The notes beneath the pieces are model-generated. The model was not told the DNA's origin and ran no database searches. It worked only from the letters and a program-made list of their open reading frames with translations. DNA of 64,000 nucleotides, taken from Williamsia sp. (lineage in GTDB: Bacteria; Bacteroidota; Bacteroidia; Chitinophagales; Chitinophagaceae). The position numbers and the translations under genes are program-made. Location: positions 283,399 through 347,398 of the forward strand of contig JADCRZ010000002.1 of NCBI GenBank assembly GCA_015069695.1, read 5' to 3'. Positions 27,911 through 37,160 of this stretch are shown here, in pieces. How positions within the stretch are numbered: the first letter of the stretch is position 1; each line of letters starts with the position of its first letter.

Positions 27911-29191
27911 ATGAACGGGAAAGAAACAAAAGCATATCCTTGGGTCGTCGTTGGTTTATTGTGGGTGGTAGCCCTGCTGAATTATATGGACCGCCAGATG
28001 TTGTCTACCATGCGGCCCAGCATGCAGCTGGACATTGCAGAGCTGCAATCTGCTACCAACTTTGGCTCCCTGATGGCCGTATTCCTGTGGATATACGGAT
28101 TGATGAGTCCGGTGTCGGGACTGATCGCCGACCGGTTTAACCGCAAGTGGATCATTGTGGCGAGCCTCGGTGTTTGGTCGGCGGTTACCTATGCCATGGG
28201 CTATGCGACTACCTTTCAGCAGCTGTACTGGCTAAGGGCCCTCATGGGCATCAGCGAAGCCTTGTATATACCGGCGGGATTGTCCCTGATCGCTGATTTT
28301 CACAGCAGCAAATCGCGCTCGCTGGCGGTGGGTATTCACATGACCGGCCTGTACATGGGCCAAGCGCTGGGTGGTTTTGGTGCAACCCTGGCAGCCCGTT
28401 TTTCCTGGCATGTTGCTTTTCATTCTTTTGGCTTGATCGGCCTGGTTTACTCGCTGGTGCTGTTGTTTTTTCTGCGGGAAAAAGAAGCAGACAGAAAACC
28501 TGTACACAATGTAACAGGCATGAGTAAACGCGCTTCCCTGCTGGAAGGCTTCCGGGTGCTTTTCTCCAATCGGGCTTTCTGGATCATCCTGTTGTATTTC
28601 GCTGTTCCCAGTCTGCCGGGCTGGGCTATCAAGAACTGGTTGCCCACTTTATTTTCCCAGAAACTTGCTATAGACATGGCTGTTGCGGGTCCCCTGTCCA
28701 CCATTACCATTGCGGCTTCTTCGCTGCTGGGGGTGCTGGTGGGCGGCATTCTTTCCGACAGGTGGGTACAGAAATCTGTCCGCGGCCGGGTATATACCAG
28801 TGCGATCGGACTGGCGCTTACCATTCCGGCGCTCCTGCTGATCGGCTTTGGCCATTTGCTGGTGCATGTAGTAAGTGCCGCATTTTGTTTCGGGTTTGGA
28901 TTTGGCATGTTCGATGCCAACAACATGCCCCTGCTTTGCCAGTTTGTATCACCCCGTTACCGGGCGACAGGCTATGGCCTGCTGAATATGAGCGGCGTAT
29001 TTGCCGGCGCCATCATCACCGATCTGCTGGGCAAGTCCACCGACCAGGGCAACCTGGGCAGCAGCTTTGCCTCCCTGGCCGGTATTGTGCTGTTGGTGCT
29101 GGTTATCCAGCTTTATTTCCTTCGCCCCCGTGCAGTTGACTTCAAGGATGAAGTAGTGGGAGGGGCGGTATCAACTACAGGGACCAGTTAA
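27911..29191 (+). CDS. MFS transporter, probable sialic acid (NanT-like) permease
   Basis: A 426-residue major-facilitator protein with 12 predicted helices. Signatures are LNYMDRQMLSTMRPS in helix 1 (as in the anion:cation symporter/hexuronate group), GLIADRFNRKWIIVASLGVW for the loop 2-3 motif, RALMGISEALYIPAG, and LGVLVGGILSDRW in the second half. It lies between N-acetylneuraminate lyase and sialidase genes, so it most likely carries free Neu5Ac across the inner membrane; transport of a hexuronate or another sugar acid cannot be excluded on sequence alone. Confidence 0.82.
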   Translation: MNGKETKAYPWVVVGLLWVVALLNYMDRQMLSTMRPSMQLDIAELQSATNFGSLMAVFLWIYGLMSPVSGLIADRFNRKWIIVASLGVWSAVTYAMGYATTFQQLYWLRALMGISEALYIPAGLSLIADFHSSKSRSLAVGIHMTGLYMGQALGGFGATLAARFSWHVAFHSFGLIGLVYSLVLLFFLREKEADRKPVHNVTGMSKRASLLEGFRVLFSNRAFWIILLYFAVPSLPGWAIKNWLPTLFSQKLAIDMAVAGPLSTITIAASSLLGVLVGGILSDRWVQKSVRGRVYTSAIGLALTIPALLLIGFGHLLVHVVSAAFCFGFGFGMFDANNMPLLCQFVSPRYRATGYGLLNMSGVFAGAIITDLLGKSTDQGNLGSSFASLAGIVLLVLVIQLYFLRPRAVDFKDEVVGGAVSTTGTS

Positions 29192-29228
29192 CTGGAACCG
29201 AAATACACTATCACAAACAGTCGTTCCG

Positions 29229-30791
29229 ATGAACTTAAAACATCTTCTTGCTTCTTGCCTGCTTCTGCTGCTATCCCTTAAAAGCGCTTTCTGTCAGTCA
29301 GCTTCCGCCGCTCCTGACAAGATCAGCATCACTTCTACCCCTGCACAAAATCCGCTGATAAAAGGCTTGGCTGCCAATCCCCTGCTGCACCTGCGCATTG
29401 TAGTGCCGGCGGGCCATGAAACGGTCAGCTTCCGTTCGCTGCAGGTCCTTTTAAACAGGGAGGCTAACCAGCATCTGCAAAAGCTGGATGTGTTTTTTTC
29501 CGATGGGGAGCCTCTTTTTGCTACCGGCAATCCCATTGCTTCCTTTGTGCCTGCTTCACCCACCGGAACCATTCCGCTGGAGCTAAAGCTTTCGCCGGGT
29601 GTGCATACGATCTGGCTGAGCGCTGCGATCAAGAGCGAGGCCGGTGCAGATGCGAAGATTGAGCTGCATTGCACGGGCCTGAAGGATGCTGCCGGTAAGA
29701 ATTACCCGGTGCAGGAACAACCCGGCTCTTTCAAAAAGCGCATAGGCATCGCAGTGAGGAAGGCGGGTGATGATGGCGTAGATACCTACCGCATACCGGG
29801 CCTGGTTACAACCGACCGGGGCACCCTGATCGCTGTGTATGACGTCCGGTACAACAATTCAAAAGACCTTCCGGCCAACATTGATGTGGGCATGAGCCGC
29901 AGCACCGACGGGGGCCGTACCTGGGAGCCCATGAAGATCGTAATGGACATGGGCGCACCCCATGAAAACAACGGTGTAGGAGATCCGAGTATTCTTTTTG
30001 ACCCGGTTCGCAAAAAGACCTGGATCGCTGCGTTGTGGAGCAAAGGCAACCATTCCATTGCCGGCTCGGGCCCTGGCTTGTCGCCTGATGAGTCAGGGCA
30101 ACTGGTACTGGTCAGCAGTGAGGATGACGGAAAAACATGGTCCCAGCCGGTAAACATCACGGCACAGGTAAAAGATCCGGCCTGGAAGATCTTGTTCCAG
30201 GGGCCCGGGAATGGGATTGCCATGCAGGATGGAAAGCTGGTCTTTCCGGCCCAGTACTGGAATGCCGCCGGCATGCCTTATTCCACGCTGATCTGGAGCC
30301 CTGACGGGGGAACAACCTGGAAAAGAGGCACAGGCGCCAAAGCCAATACCACCGAAAGCCAGCTGGTTGAAGCAGGGCCAGGTACCCTGATGCTCAACAT
30401 GCGCGACAACAGAGGCAGCTTCAGAAGCATCGCCACTACTACCAACATGGGCATGGACTGGACAGAACACAGCAGTTCTTACCAGGCCCTGCCCGATCCG
30501 GTTTGCATGGGAAGCCTGATCAAGGCAACGGTAGGGGTGAAAGGAAAGCGCGTGGATGTGTTGTTCTTTAGCAACCCTTATTCCCAATGCAGGCGGGAGA
30601 ACATCTCCATACAGGCAAGTAGGGACGGAGGGACAAGCTGGCCGGCAGCCAACCAGCTGCTGATCGATGAGCGGATCTGCTATGGGTATTCTGCCCTCAC
30701 AAAGATTGATGACAATACCATTGGATTGCTGTATGAAGGCACCAAGGATTTGTATTTCGTACGGGTGCCGGTAAATGAGATTGTGTGGTAG
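29229..30791 (+). CDS. Secreted exo-alpha-sialidase (GH33, BNR repeats)
   Basis: A 520-residue enzyme with a signal peptide (to about QSASA, residue 26), a sialidase N-terminal domain (about 30-165) and a six-bladed propeller. The YRIP motif (187-190) supplies Arg188 of the arginine triad. Asp-boxes are STDGGRTW (225-232), SEDDGKTW (297-304), SPDGGTTW (357-364) and SRDGGTSW (464-471). Further candidate active-site residues are Glu376/Glu381, Arg392, Arg456 and nucleophile Tyr485 (ICYGYS). It releases terminal sialic acid from glycoconjugates for import by the adjacent SusC/D and MFS systems. The gap to the MFS gene is 37 bases. Confidence 0.92.
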   Translation: MNLKHLLASCLLLLLSLKSAFCQSASAAPDKISITSTPAQNPLIKGLAANPLLHLRIVVPAGHETVSFRSLQVLLNREANQHLQKLDVFFSDGEPLFATGNPIASFVPASPTGTIPLELKLSPGVHTIWLSAAIKSEAGADAKIELHCTGLKDAAGKNYPVQEQPGSFKKRIGIAVRKAGDDGVDTYRIPGLVTTDRGTLIAVYDVRYNNSKDLPANIDVGMSRSTDGGRTWEPMKIVMDMGAPHENNGVGDPSILFDPVRKKTWIAALWSKGNHSIAGSGPGLSPDESGQLVLVSSEDDGKTWSQPVNITAQVKDPAWKILFQGPGNGIAMQDGKLVFPAQYWNAAGMPYSTLIWSPDGGTTWKRGTGAKANTTESQLVEAGPGTLMLNMRDNRGSFRSIATTTNMGMDWTEHSSSYQALPDPVCMGSLIKATVGVKGKRVDVLFFSNPYSQCRRENISIQASRDGGTSWPAANQLLIDERICYGYSALTKIDDNTIGLLYEGTKDLYFVRVPVNEIVW

Positions 30792-30879
30792 CCTGCCTAA
30801 TCTTGCGGGTGGATTTAAATGCATCCGTTTACATTTGCTGTACAGAGCCTAAATTAGTTCCTACACAAAACGACTCCAT

Positions 30880-32235
30880 ATGCAAAGAAGAGATTTTATC
30901 CGGAATACGGTGGTTACCTCTGCCGGTTTCGCTGTAGCACCGCAGACAAACCTGTTTTCGCAAAAGGCAGAGCCCAAAGTGCAGCTGGGCATTATCGGTA
31001 CCGGCTTGCGCGGACAAAATCATTTGGAAAATGCCCTGGCCCGCAAAGATGTGGACGTGGTCGCTATTTGCGATGTAGATGCCCGCATGCTGGAAAGCGC
31101 GACAGCCCAGTTCCGCAAAGCAGGCAAGCCCCTGCCAAAGGTTTATACCGGGAACGACCATGCCTACCGCAACCTGCTGGCACAAAAGGGACTGGATGGT
31201 ATCCTGATCGCCACGCCCTGGGAATGGCATGCTCCCATGATCGTGGACGCCTTATCGGCAGGCATCAAATACGTAGGAACAGAAGTGATCCTGGGCATCA
31301 CGCTGCAGGACCACTGGGATGTGGTAAAAGCGGCCGAAGCACACCAGGCACAGGTCATGATGCTTGAAAATGTTTGTTATCGCCGGGACGTAATGGCCGT
31401 ATTGCATATGGTGCGGCAAGGCTTGTTTGGTGAGCTGATCCACCTCCAGGGCGGCTACCAGCACGACTTGAGGGGCGTGAAATTCAATGATGGCAAAACA
31501 CCGTATAACAGTGGGGTGGAGTTCGGCGAGAAAGGCTTTTCAGAAGCCCGCTGGCGCACCAACCACGCTGTTCACCGCAACGGTGATCTGTACCCGACGC
31601 ATGGTGTAGGCCCTATTGCCATGATGACCGGCATTAACCGGGGCAACCGCTTTGAGTCTATCTGTTCCTTTTCGACCAAAACGCGGGGACTGCATGAATA
31701 CATCGTAAAAAAGGGAGGAGAATCGCACCCCAATGCCAAAGTCAATTTTCGGTTAGGCGACATCGTTACCACCTCTATTAAATGCGTTAACGGAGAAACT
31801 TTTTTATTGCAGCATGATACCAACCTGCCCCGGCCTTATTCCCTGGGTTTTCGTGTGCAGGGAACGCATGGCCTGTGGATGGATGTGAATAAAAGCATTT
31901 ACATTGAAGGCATGAGCCAGAAAAATGACCAGTGGGAGGCAGCACAGGCATGGCTCGATAAATACGACCACCCGCTCTGGAAAAGATGGAGCAAGGAAAC
32001 CGAAGGCGCCGGGCATGGCGGCATGGATTTCTTTGTACTGCATGCCTTTATCGAATCCATCAAACGCAAACAGCCCACCCCGCTTGACGTATACGATGCC
32101 GCTGCCTGGAGCGCCATCACCCCCCTCAGCGAATCGTCCATCGAACTGGGCAACCAAACCATTGCCTTCCCGGATTTCACCAGCGGCCAATGGATGTACA
32201 AGAAAGATGAATTTGCGCTGGGGGATGAGTATTAA
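30880..32235 (+). CDS. GH109 alpha-N-acetylgalactosaminidase (Gfo/Idh/MocA fold), Tat-exported
   Basis: A 451-residue protein with a twin-arginine leader (MQRRDFIRNT) and an NAD-binding Rossmann motif GTGLRG (40-45). Segments strongly recalling the characterised Elizabethkingia GH109 enzyme are present: GLRGQNHLENALARKDV, PWEWHAPMI, MLENVCYRRDVMAVLHMVR, GGYQHDLRGV, WRTNHAVHRNGDLYPTHGVG and GAGHGGMDFF. GH109 enzymes remove alpha-linked GalNAc by an NAD-dependent oxidation/elimination route; tight cofactor binding fits Tat export of a folded protein. Placed after a sialidase, it could trim sialyl-GalNAc glycans. The C-terminal VYDAAAWSAITPLSESSI also agrees with the family. An ordinary oxidoreductase role is less likely. 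Confidence 0.85.
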   Translation: MQRRDFIRNTVVTSAGFAVAPQTNLFSQKAEPKVQLGIIGTGLRGQNHLENALARKDVDVVAICDVDARMLESATAQFRKAGKPLPKVYTGNDHAYRNLLAQKGLDGILIATPWEWHAPMIVDALSAGIKYVGTEVILGITLQDHWDVVKAAEAHQAQVMMLENVCYRRDVMAVLHMVRQGLFGELIHLQGGYQHDLRGVKFNDGKTPYNSGVEFGEKGFSEARWRTNHAVHRNGDLYPTHGVGPIAMMTGINRGNRFESICSFSTKTRGLHEYIVKKGGESHPNAKVNFRLGDIVTTSIKCVNGETFLLQHDTNLPRPYSLGFRVQGTHGLWMDVNKSIYIEGMSQKNDQWEAAQAWLDKYDHPLWKRWSKETEGAGHGGMDFFVLHAFIESIKRKQPTPLDVYDAAAWSAITPLSESSIELGNQTIAFPDFTSGQWMYKKDEFALGDEY

Positions 32236-32248
32236 TCCAGAACAAAAC

Positions 32249-32262
32249 GTCCGGAATCGGAC
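32249..32262. promoter_or_regulatory. GTCCG-N4-CGGAC dyad, candidate enhancer or operator of the export operon
   Basis: GTCCG-GAAT-CGGAC is a perfect 5-base dyad about 55 bases upstream of the promoter-like box at 32309. It has no T-tract, so it is not a terminator for the GH109 gene. A plausible reader is the NtrC-type regulator encoded at 38602, whose family binds dyads upstream of sigma-54 promoters; this is inference. Confidence 0.4.
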
Positions 32263-32308
32263 AAATCTGAAAGCGCATTTTTTTACAATCTTCTGATAGG
32301 CAAGCCGC

Positions 32309-32330
32309 TATGTTTGGCATTTGGGTTGAA
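32309..32330 (+). promoter_or_regulatory. Promoter of the export operon (sigma-A type box overlapping a sigma-54-like site)
   Basis: TATGTTTG at 32309-32316 is a perfect TAnnTTTG box. Overlapping it, TTGGCATTTGGGTTGAA (32314-32330) resembles a -24/-12 site but has GA instead of GC at -12. Either reading puts transcription start near 32323-32345 and supports 32353 as the start codon rather than the ATG at 32314. Confidence 0.42.
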
Positions 32331-32352
32331 CCTGATAGACCAAACTTTTTGC

Positions 32353-33600
32353 ATGGATACGGCGCTTCCTAAAAATGTTGTTGTTCAAAAAAGGCGGAAA
32401 ACAGTTGTCATCCTGCTGGTTGCTGTCGTGTGCGTGGTAGCGCTTGCCTGGCTGCTGCGCCGCTCCGTGGCTGCCTCGCTCGACAAGACAGACTTTACAA
32501 CAGCCGTGGTTGAAAAAGGCGACATCGAAAATACGCTGACAGCATCCGGTGAAGTGGTACCTGAGTTTGAAGAAATCCTTGCCAGTCCCATCACTGCTTC
32601 TATTCAGAAAGTAGCCCTCGATGCCGGCAGTCATGTAGAAACGGGACAGTCGGTGCTGACGCTTGATAAATCAGCCGCCCGGGTTGAATACGAGAAGCAG
32701 CAGTTTCAGCTGGAATCAAAACGCAACAGCATCCGGAAATTAAAGCTGGAACTGGACAAAAGCTTTTATGACCTGAAATCCAACAACGACATCAAACAGC
32801 TGCGCATCAGCAGCCTGCAGGCCGCGGTGGAAAATGCCAAGCGCTTGTTCAAGGCAGGGGGCGGTACCCGCGAAGACATTGAGCGGGCTGAACTGGATCT
32901 AAAAGTGGCGGTGCTTGAAAAAAAGCAGTTGGAAAACGAGATCAGCAGCCGGCAGCAAACCATGCAGGTGGAAATGCGGGAATCGCAGATCGCTGCCGAT
33001 ATCCAGCAGAACGACCTGCGCGAACTGGAGCGCAAGCTTCAACTGGCTGATGTGGTAGCTACCCGCCCGGGTGTCGTAACCTGGGTCAACAAAAACATTG
33101 GCGCCGCCGTGCGGGAAGGAGAGTCCCTCGCCAGGATCGCCGACCTGGAAAGTTTTAAGATCACCGGTAGTATCACGGATGAGTTCATGGATCAGCTACG
33201 GTTAAGCATGCCTGTGATCATCCGCATCAATGACGTGCAGCTTCGCGGTACAATCACTACCATCCATCCTTCTATTCAAAACAACATCGGCACATTCGAA
33301 GTACAGGTGGCCGAGCGCAACAGCAAGCTCTTCCGCCCCAATATGAAAGTGGATTTATTTCCGGTAACAGCCGTTCACCGACAGGTGTTGCGTGTGGCGA
33401 ACGGGCTCGCATTCAAAGGGCCTTCCATACAAGATATTTTTGTGGTCCGGGGCGACAAGGCCATCCGGCGAACGGTGCATACCGGTATGAGCAATTTTGA
33501 CTGGATAGAAATCAAAGACGGGGTGCAGCCCGGTGATGTAATTATTACCTCCGACATGACAGAGTATAAACATTACACAGAAATTACCATCAGCAAGTAA
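32353..33600 (+). CDS. MacA/HlyD-type periplasmic adaptor of a tripartite exporter
   Basis: A 415-residue adaptor protein. One N-terminal membrane helix (about residues 15-35, VVILLVAVVCVVALAWLL) is followed by a beta-barrel/lipoyl half-motif (GEVVPEFEEILASPITASIQ), a long alpha-hairpin of coiled coil (about 85-200), the second lipoyl half (VATRPGVVTWVNKNIGAAVR) and a membrane-proximal domain. It would bridge an inner-membrane ABC exporter to the TolC-like channel encoded next. The chosen ATG follows the promoter box; the earlier one would lie within it. The TolC gene starts 2 bases after the stop. The cargo is unknown. Confidence 0.88.
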   Translation: MDTALPKNVVVQKRRKTVVILLVAVVCVVALAWLLRRSVAASLDKTDFTTAVVEKGDIENTLTASGEVVPEFEEILASPITASIQKVALDAGSHVETGQSVLTLDKSAARVEYEKQQFQLESKRNSIRKLKLELDKSFYDLKSNNDIKQLRISSLQAAVENAKRLFKAGGGTREDIERAELDLKVAVLEKKQLENEISSRQQTMQVEMRESQIAADIQQNDLRELERKLQLADVVATRPGVVTWVNKNIGAAVREGESLARIADLESFKITGSITDEFMDQLRLSMPVIIRINDVQLRGTITTIHPSIQNNIGTFEVQVAERNSKLFRPNMKVDLFPVTAVHRQVLRVANGLAFKGPSIQDIFVVRGDKAIRRTVHTGMSNFDWIEIKDGVQPGDVIITSDMTEYKHYTEITISK

Positions 33601-33601
33601 G

Positions 33602-35077
33602 ATGAACCACCAGCACCTGAAAACCGGCTTGTTGTGCCTTGTTCTGCAAACTGCTTTCCTTGTTGTATTTGCACAGCAACCGGCTGATACCCTGATCCTT
33701 TCCCTGCAGCAGGTAGTGGCCATGGCAAAGGAAAGATCCATTGCTGCAAAGCAAGCTTCCACCGTGCGGGAAACAAAATACTGGGAGTGGCGGACCTATC
33801 GTTCAAACTACCAGCCGCAGCTATCGCTCAGCGGAACCCTGCCCGGCTATAGCAAAACTTTTGCGCAGGTATTGCAACCCGATGGCACCATTCTTTTTCA
33901 GCCCATCCACAACAACAATTCCCTGCTGAATTTATCTTTCAGCCAGGGCATTGCAGCCACCGGCGGGGTTGTATTCGGAACCACCCAGTTGCAGCGCTTT
34001 GATGATTTCGACCGCAACCGGACCTTGTACAATGGAGCACCTTATGCGGTCGGTTACAGCCAGCCGCTCTGGCAGTTCAACTCGCTGAAATGGGATAAGA
34101 AAATCGAACCGCTCAAATTCAATGAAAGCAAGCAGGCTTACATCGAAGACCTGGAAGAGGTGGCCATCCGGGCAAGCAATTCCTTTTTCGACCTGCTGCT
34201 GGCCCAGGTAAACCTGCAAACAGCAGAAACCAATTTAGGGAACACCGAGAAGATCATCACCATTGCCAATGAAAAACTGGAGCTGGGCAAAATCTCCAAG
34301 AACGAAATCCTGCAGCTGCAGCTTGAACAGCTGAAGGCAAAAAAGGCGGTAGGTACGGCCCGGCGCGACATGCAGATCGCTGCGCTGAACCTGCGCGCTT
34401 TCACGGGCTTGCAGGGCGCAGAAAAGATAGCGCTGTCCCTGCCGGCTGCCAGCATCGGCATCACCGTGGCTTCCGACAAAGTGCTGGCAGAAGCGTATGC
34501 AAACCGGTCGGATGCCATTGCTTTTGTGCGCCGCTTGGCAGAAGCCAGGCGGGCCGTTGCCAAAGCCAAGGCCGACAATGGCCTGAATGCCGCGCTCACG
34601 GCCCGGCTGGGCTTTTCAAAAAGCGCTGCCCGGTTTTCAAAGGTCTATCAGAACCCACAGGACCAGCAGCTGGTGCAGCTTGATTTTACCATTCCCATCC
34701 TCGACTGGGGACGCTCGAAATCAAGGACAAAAACTGCTGTTGCCAACCAGCAGCTAACGGAATATGCAGTAGAGCAGGACAAACAGGTGTTTATTCAGCA
34801 GGTCGTGACCCAGGTAACACTTTTTGACATGATGCGCGACCAGGTAGTACTGGCTGCGAGCGCCGACAGCATTGCGGGAGAGAAATACCAGATCGCCAAA
34901 GACAGGTATGTACTGGGCAACCTAAGCATCACCGACCTGGGCATCGCCATCCAGGAAAATGACCAGGCCAAGCGCGACTACGTTCTGTCCCTGCGCGATT
35001 TCTGGGGCGCTTATTACCAGCTGCGTTATCTCTCCCTCTACGATTTTGAGCAAGAACAAAAAATCAGTTACAAATAA
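33602..35077 (+). CDS. TolC-family outer-membrane efflux protein
   Basis: A 491-residue outer-membrane factor with a signal peptide (to about AFLVVFAQQ) and two repeated OEP domains rich in long helices (LEEVAIRASNSFFDLLLAQV; EQLKAKKAVGTARRDMQIAA; SIAGEKYQIAKDRYVLGNLS). Trimeric TolC-like proteins form the outer-membrane duct of tripartite exporters. Its gene lies directly between the adaptor (2 bases) and ABC ATPase (24 bases) genes, so it is the dedicated channel of this system. Confidence 0.9.
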   Translation: MNHQHLKTGLLCLVLQTAFLVVFAQQPADTLILSLQQVVAMAKERSIAAKQASTVRETKYWEWRTYRSNYQPQLSLSGTLPGYSKTFAQVLQPDGTILFQPIHNNNSLLNLSFSQGIAATGGVVFGTTQLQRFDDFDRNRTLYNGAPYAVGYSQPLWQFNSLKWDKKIEPLKFNESKQAYIEDLEEVAIRASNSFFDLLLAQVNLQTAETNLGNTEKIITIANEKLELGKISKNEILQLQLEQLKAKKAVGTARRDMQIAALNLRAFTGLQGAEKIALSLPAASIGITVASDKVLAEAYANRSDAIAFVRRLAEARRAVAKAKADNGLNAALTARLGFSKSAARFSKVYQNPQDQQLVQLDFTIPILDWGRSKSRTKTAVANQQLTEYAVEQDKQVFIQQVVTQVTLFDMMRDQVVLAASADSIAGEKYQIAKDRYVLGNLSITDLGIAIQENDQAKRDYVLSLRDFWGAYYQLRYLSLYDFEQEQKISYK

Positions 35078-35100
35078 TACAACCACCTTAAATCAGGTAT

Positions 35101-35766
35101 ATGATCCATCTACAAAACATTGAAAAAGTTTACCGGACCGACACCATCGAAACCCGGGCGCTCAACCACATCAGCCTTGATGTGGCCAAGGGTGAATTTC
35201 TTTCTATCATGGGCCCATCCGGTTGCGGAAAAAGCACGCTGTTGAACATCATGGGTTTGCTGGACGAACCCAGTGGCGGTGAGCTAAAGATTGATGAACA
35301 AAAAACAGATCACTTGTCTGACAAAGAGCTGGCGCGGTTCCGCAACAAAAAGATCGGGTTTATTTTTCAGAGCTACCACCTGATCAACGATCTCAAAGTG
35401 CTCGACAATGTAGAGCTGCCGCTGCTTTACCGCAGCAGCACGGCCCGCGAAAGAAAGGGACTGGCCGCAACAGCATTGGAGAAAGTAGGCCTGAGCAACC
35501 GGATGAAACATTTTCCCACCCAGCTCTCCGGCGGACAAAAACAGCGGGTGGCCATTGCCAGGGCTATTGTAGGCAGGCCCGAGATCATACTGGCCGATGA
35601 GCCGACCGGCAACCTCGACAGCGCTATGGGCAACGAGATCATGGAAATCCTGATCGGACTGAACAGAAATGAAGGCACGACCATCGTGATGGTAACGCAC
35701 GATGAACAGATGGCCAGAAGAACGCACCGCCTGGTGCGCCTGTTCGACGGGGCACAGGTGGGGTAA
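35101..35766 (+). CDS. ABC transporter ATPase, MacB/LolD type
   Basis: A 221-residue ATP-binding protein with Walker [10 protein letters not shown] (38-46), a Q-loop ([12 protein letters not shown]), signature LSGGQKQR (142-149), Walker [13 protein letters not shown] (162-173) and the switch His in MVTHDEQ. It belongs to the MacB/LolD/FtsE group, which drives mechanotransmission through FtsX-like permeases instead of pumping through the membrane. It should power the two permeases encoded just downstream. A 31-bp perfect hairpin separates it from the first permease gene, possibly protecting or attenuating the mRNA. Confidence 0.92.
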   Translation: MIHLQNIEKVYRTDTIETRALNHISLDVAKGEFLSIMGPSGCGKSTLLNIMGLLDEPSGGELKIDEQKTDHLSDKELARFRNKKIGFIFQSYHLINDLKVLDNVELPLLYRSSTARERKGLAATALEKVGLSNRMKHFPTQLSGGQKQRVAIARAIVGRPEIILADEPTGNLDSAMGNEIMEILIGLNRNEGTTIVMVTHDEQMARRTHRLVRLFDGAQVG

Positions 35767-35774
35767 TGTACCGA

Positions 35775-35850
35775 ACCCACCCCTATCTCTCCCAGGAGGG
35801 GATAAGAAGGGCGCTTGTATTATCCCCTCCTGGGAGAGATAGGGGTGGGT
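35775..35850. repeat. Perfect 31-bp inverted repeat (second palindrome family)
   Basis: The arms 35775-35805 and 35820-35850 are exact reverse complements (beginning ACCCACCCCTATCTCTCCC) around a 14-base loop. The feature lies 8 bases after the ATPase stop and 57 bases before the permease start, inside the operon. There is no T-tract, so it is not a standard terminator. A relative of one arm occurs at 38451-38482 inside another repeat, which marks it as a dispersed family. Confidence 0.9.
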
Positions 35851-35906
35851 CTGGAATGACACACTGTTTGAAAATGATTCAATGAGATCATCCAACATAA
35901 ATCAAC

Positions 35907-37136
35907 ATGCTAAGAAATTATTTCCTCATCGCCATCGCAGTTTTAAAGCGAAGAAAGTTTTTCACGTTTATCAGCTTGTTTGTGATCAGCTTTACACTGG
36001 CGGTGCTGATGGTGCTAACGGCCTTTATAGACAAGATCATCAACGATGATTATCCCGATAAAAAGCGGGACCGTTCCCTGTATATCAACAAGCTGCAGGA
36101 GGTGGGTTCCAAAACAGGCTACACGAGTTCGGGATCGCTTTCATTTTCTTTTTTAAACCGCTATGCGGCTACATTGCGTACGCCGGTCAAGGTCGCGATC
36201 TCGTCCCTCTATCAATCAACCAACACTTATGTGAACAACAAGAAGATCGGGGTTAATTACAAATACACCAATGGTGATTACTGGGATGTGATGGACTATG
36301 TTTTCACAGAGGGCGGACCTTATACAAAGGGACAAATAGAAAGAGCTGAACGCGTGGCTGTGATTTCGGAAGACCTGAAGCGGGATTATTTTGGGGATGT
36401 GGGAACAGTCGTGGGCAAGTATATAGAGGCAGACAATGTGCAGTACAGGATCAGCGGCGTGGTGAAAAATGTGCCGGTAACCAGTTACCTGTTGTACAGC
36501 GATCTTTACCTTCCTTATACGGTTTCAAAAATGGATTACAAAGGCAAATCCTACCAGGGGCCTTATGCCGCTGTGTTGCTGGCCAACAGTAAAAAGGACT
36601 TGCCAAAAATGCAGGCGGAGTATGAACAGGTAATGCAAAAGGTTCCTTATGAGAACAAGGATTTTGATAAGCTGTACAGTCATGCAGACACCTATATCAC
36701 CGGCTATCTCAGGTCGGGTGATGAAAAGAAATCAGGCTATCGGACAGCGCTCACGATGCTGATCGTATTCATCGTTTTTTTTATGCTGCTGCCTACGCTC
36801 AACCTGATCAATATCAATGTTACCCGCATCATGGAACGTTCATCGGAGATCGGGGTGCGCAAAGCATTTGGGGCTTCATCCGGCACGCTGGTGTACCAGT
36901 TCCTGGTTGAGAATATCATTCTTACCCTCTTGGGCGGTTTGATCGGTGTGCTGCTGTCGGGCATCATCGTTTATTGTTTCAACCGGGCCAACTTGATCGA
37001 CAACCTGCAGCTCTCGTTGAGTCCTGTAGTGCTGCTCTGGGGCTTGCTGGCCTGTTTTGTTTTTGGTCTGCTCTCGGGCGTATATCCTGCCTGGCGGATG
37101 TCGCGCTTTAGTGTGATAACGGCCCTGAGAAGCTAA
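35907..37136 (+). CDS. FtsX/MacB-type ABC permease subunit 1
   Basis: A 409-residue permease with the MacB plan: one N-terminal helix (about residues 18-42, FFTFISLFVISFTLAVLMVL), a periplasmic core domain (about 45-275), then three C-terminal helices. The last part has the FtsX pattern (NVTRIMERSSEIGVRKAFGA; LVENIILTLLGGLIGVLLSG; SGVYPAWRMSRFSVITALRS). It would assemble with the second permease as a heterodimer driven by the ATPase encoded upstream. The next permease gene begins 24 bases after the stop. Confidence 0.88.
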   Translation: MLRNYFLIAIAVLKRRKFFTFISLFVISFTLAVLMVLTAFIDKIINDDYPDKKRDRSLYINKLQEVGSKTGYTSSGSLSFSFLNRYAATLRTPVKVAISSLYQSTNTYVNNKKIGVNYKYTNGDYWDVMDYVFTEGGPYTKGQIERAERVAVISEDLKRDYFGDVGTVVGKYIEADNVQYRISGVVKNVPVTSYLLYSDLYLPYTVSKMDYKGKSYQGPYAAVLLANSKKDLPKMQAEYEQVMQKVPYENKDFDKLYSHADTYITGYLRSGDEKKSGYRTALTMLIVFIVFFMLLPTLNLININVTRIMERSSEIGVRKAFGASSGTLVYQFLVENIILTLLGGLIGVLLSGIIVYCFNRANLIDNLQLSLSPVVLLWGLLACFVFGLLSGVYPAWRMSRFSVITALRS

Positions 37137-37160
37137 TCGTTCAACTGTCAATCCATCATT

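Noticed and set aside
35775..35850. Intrinsic terminator after the ABC ATPase gene
   Set aside because: The hairpin is perfect but lacks a following T-tract on either strand and belongs to a dispersed repeat family.
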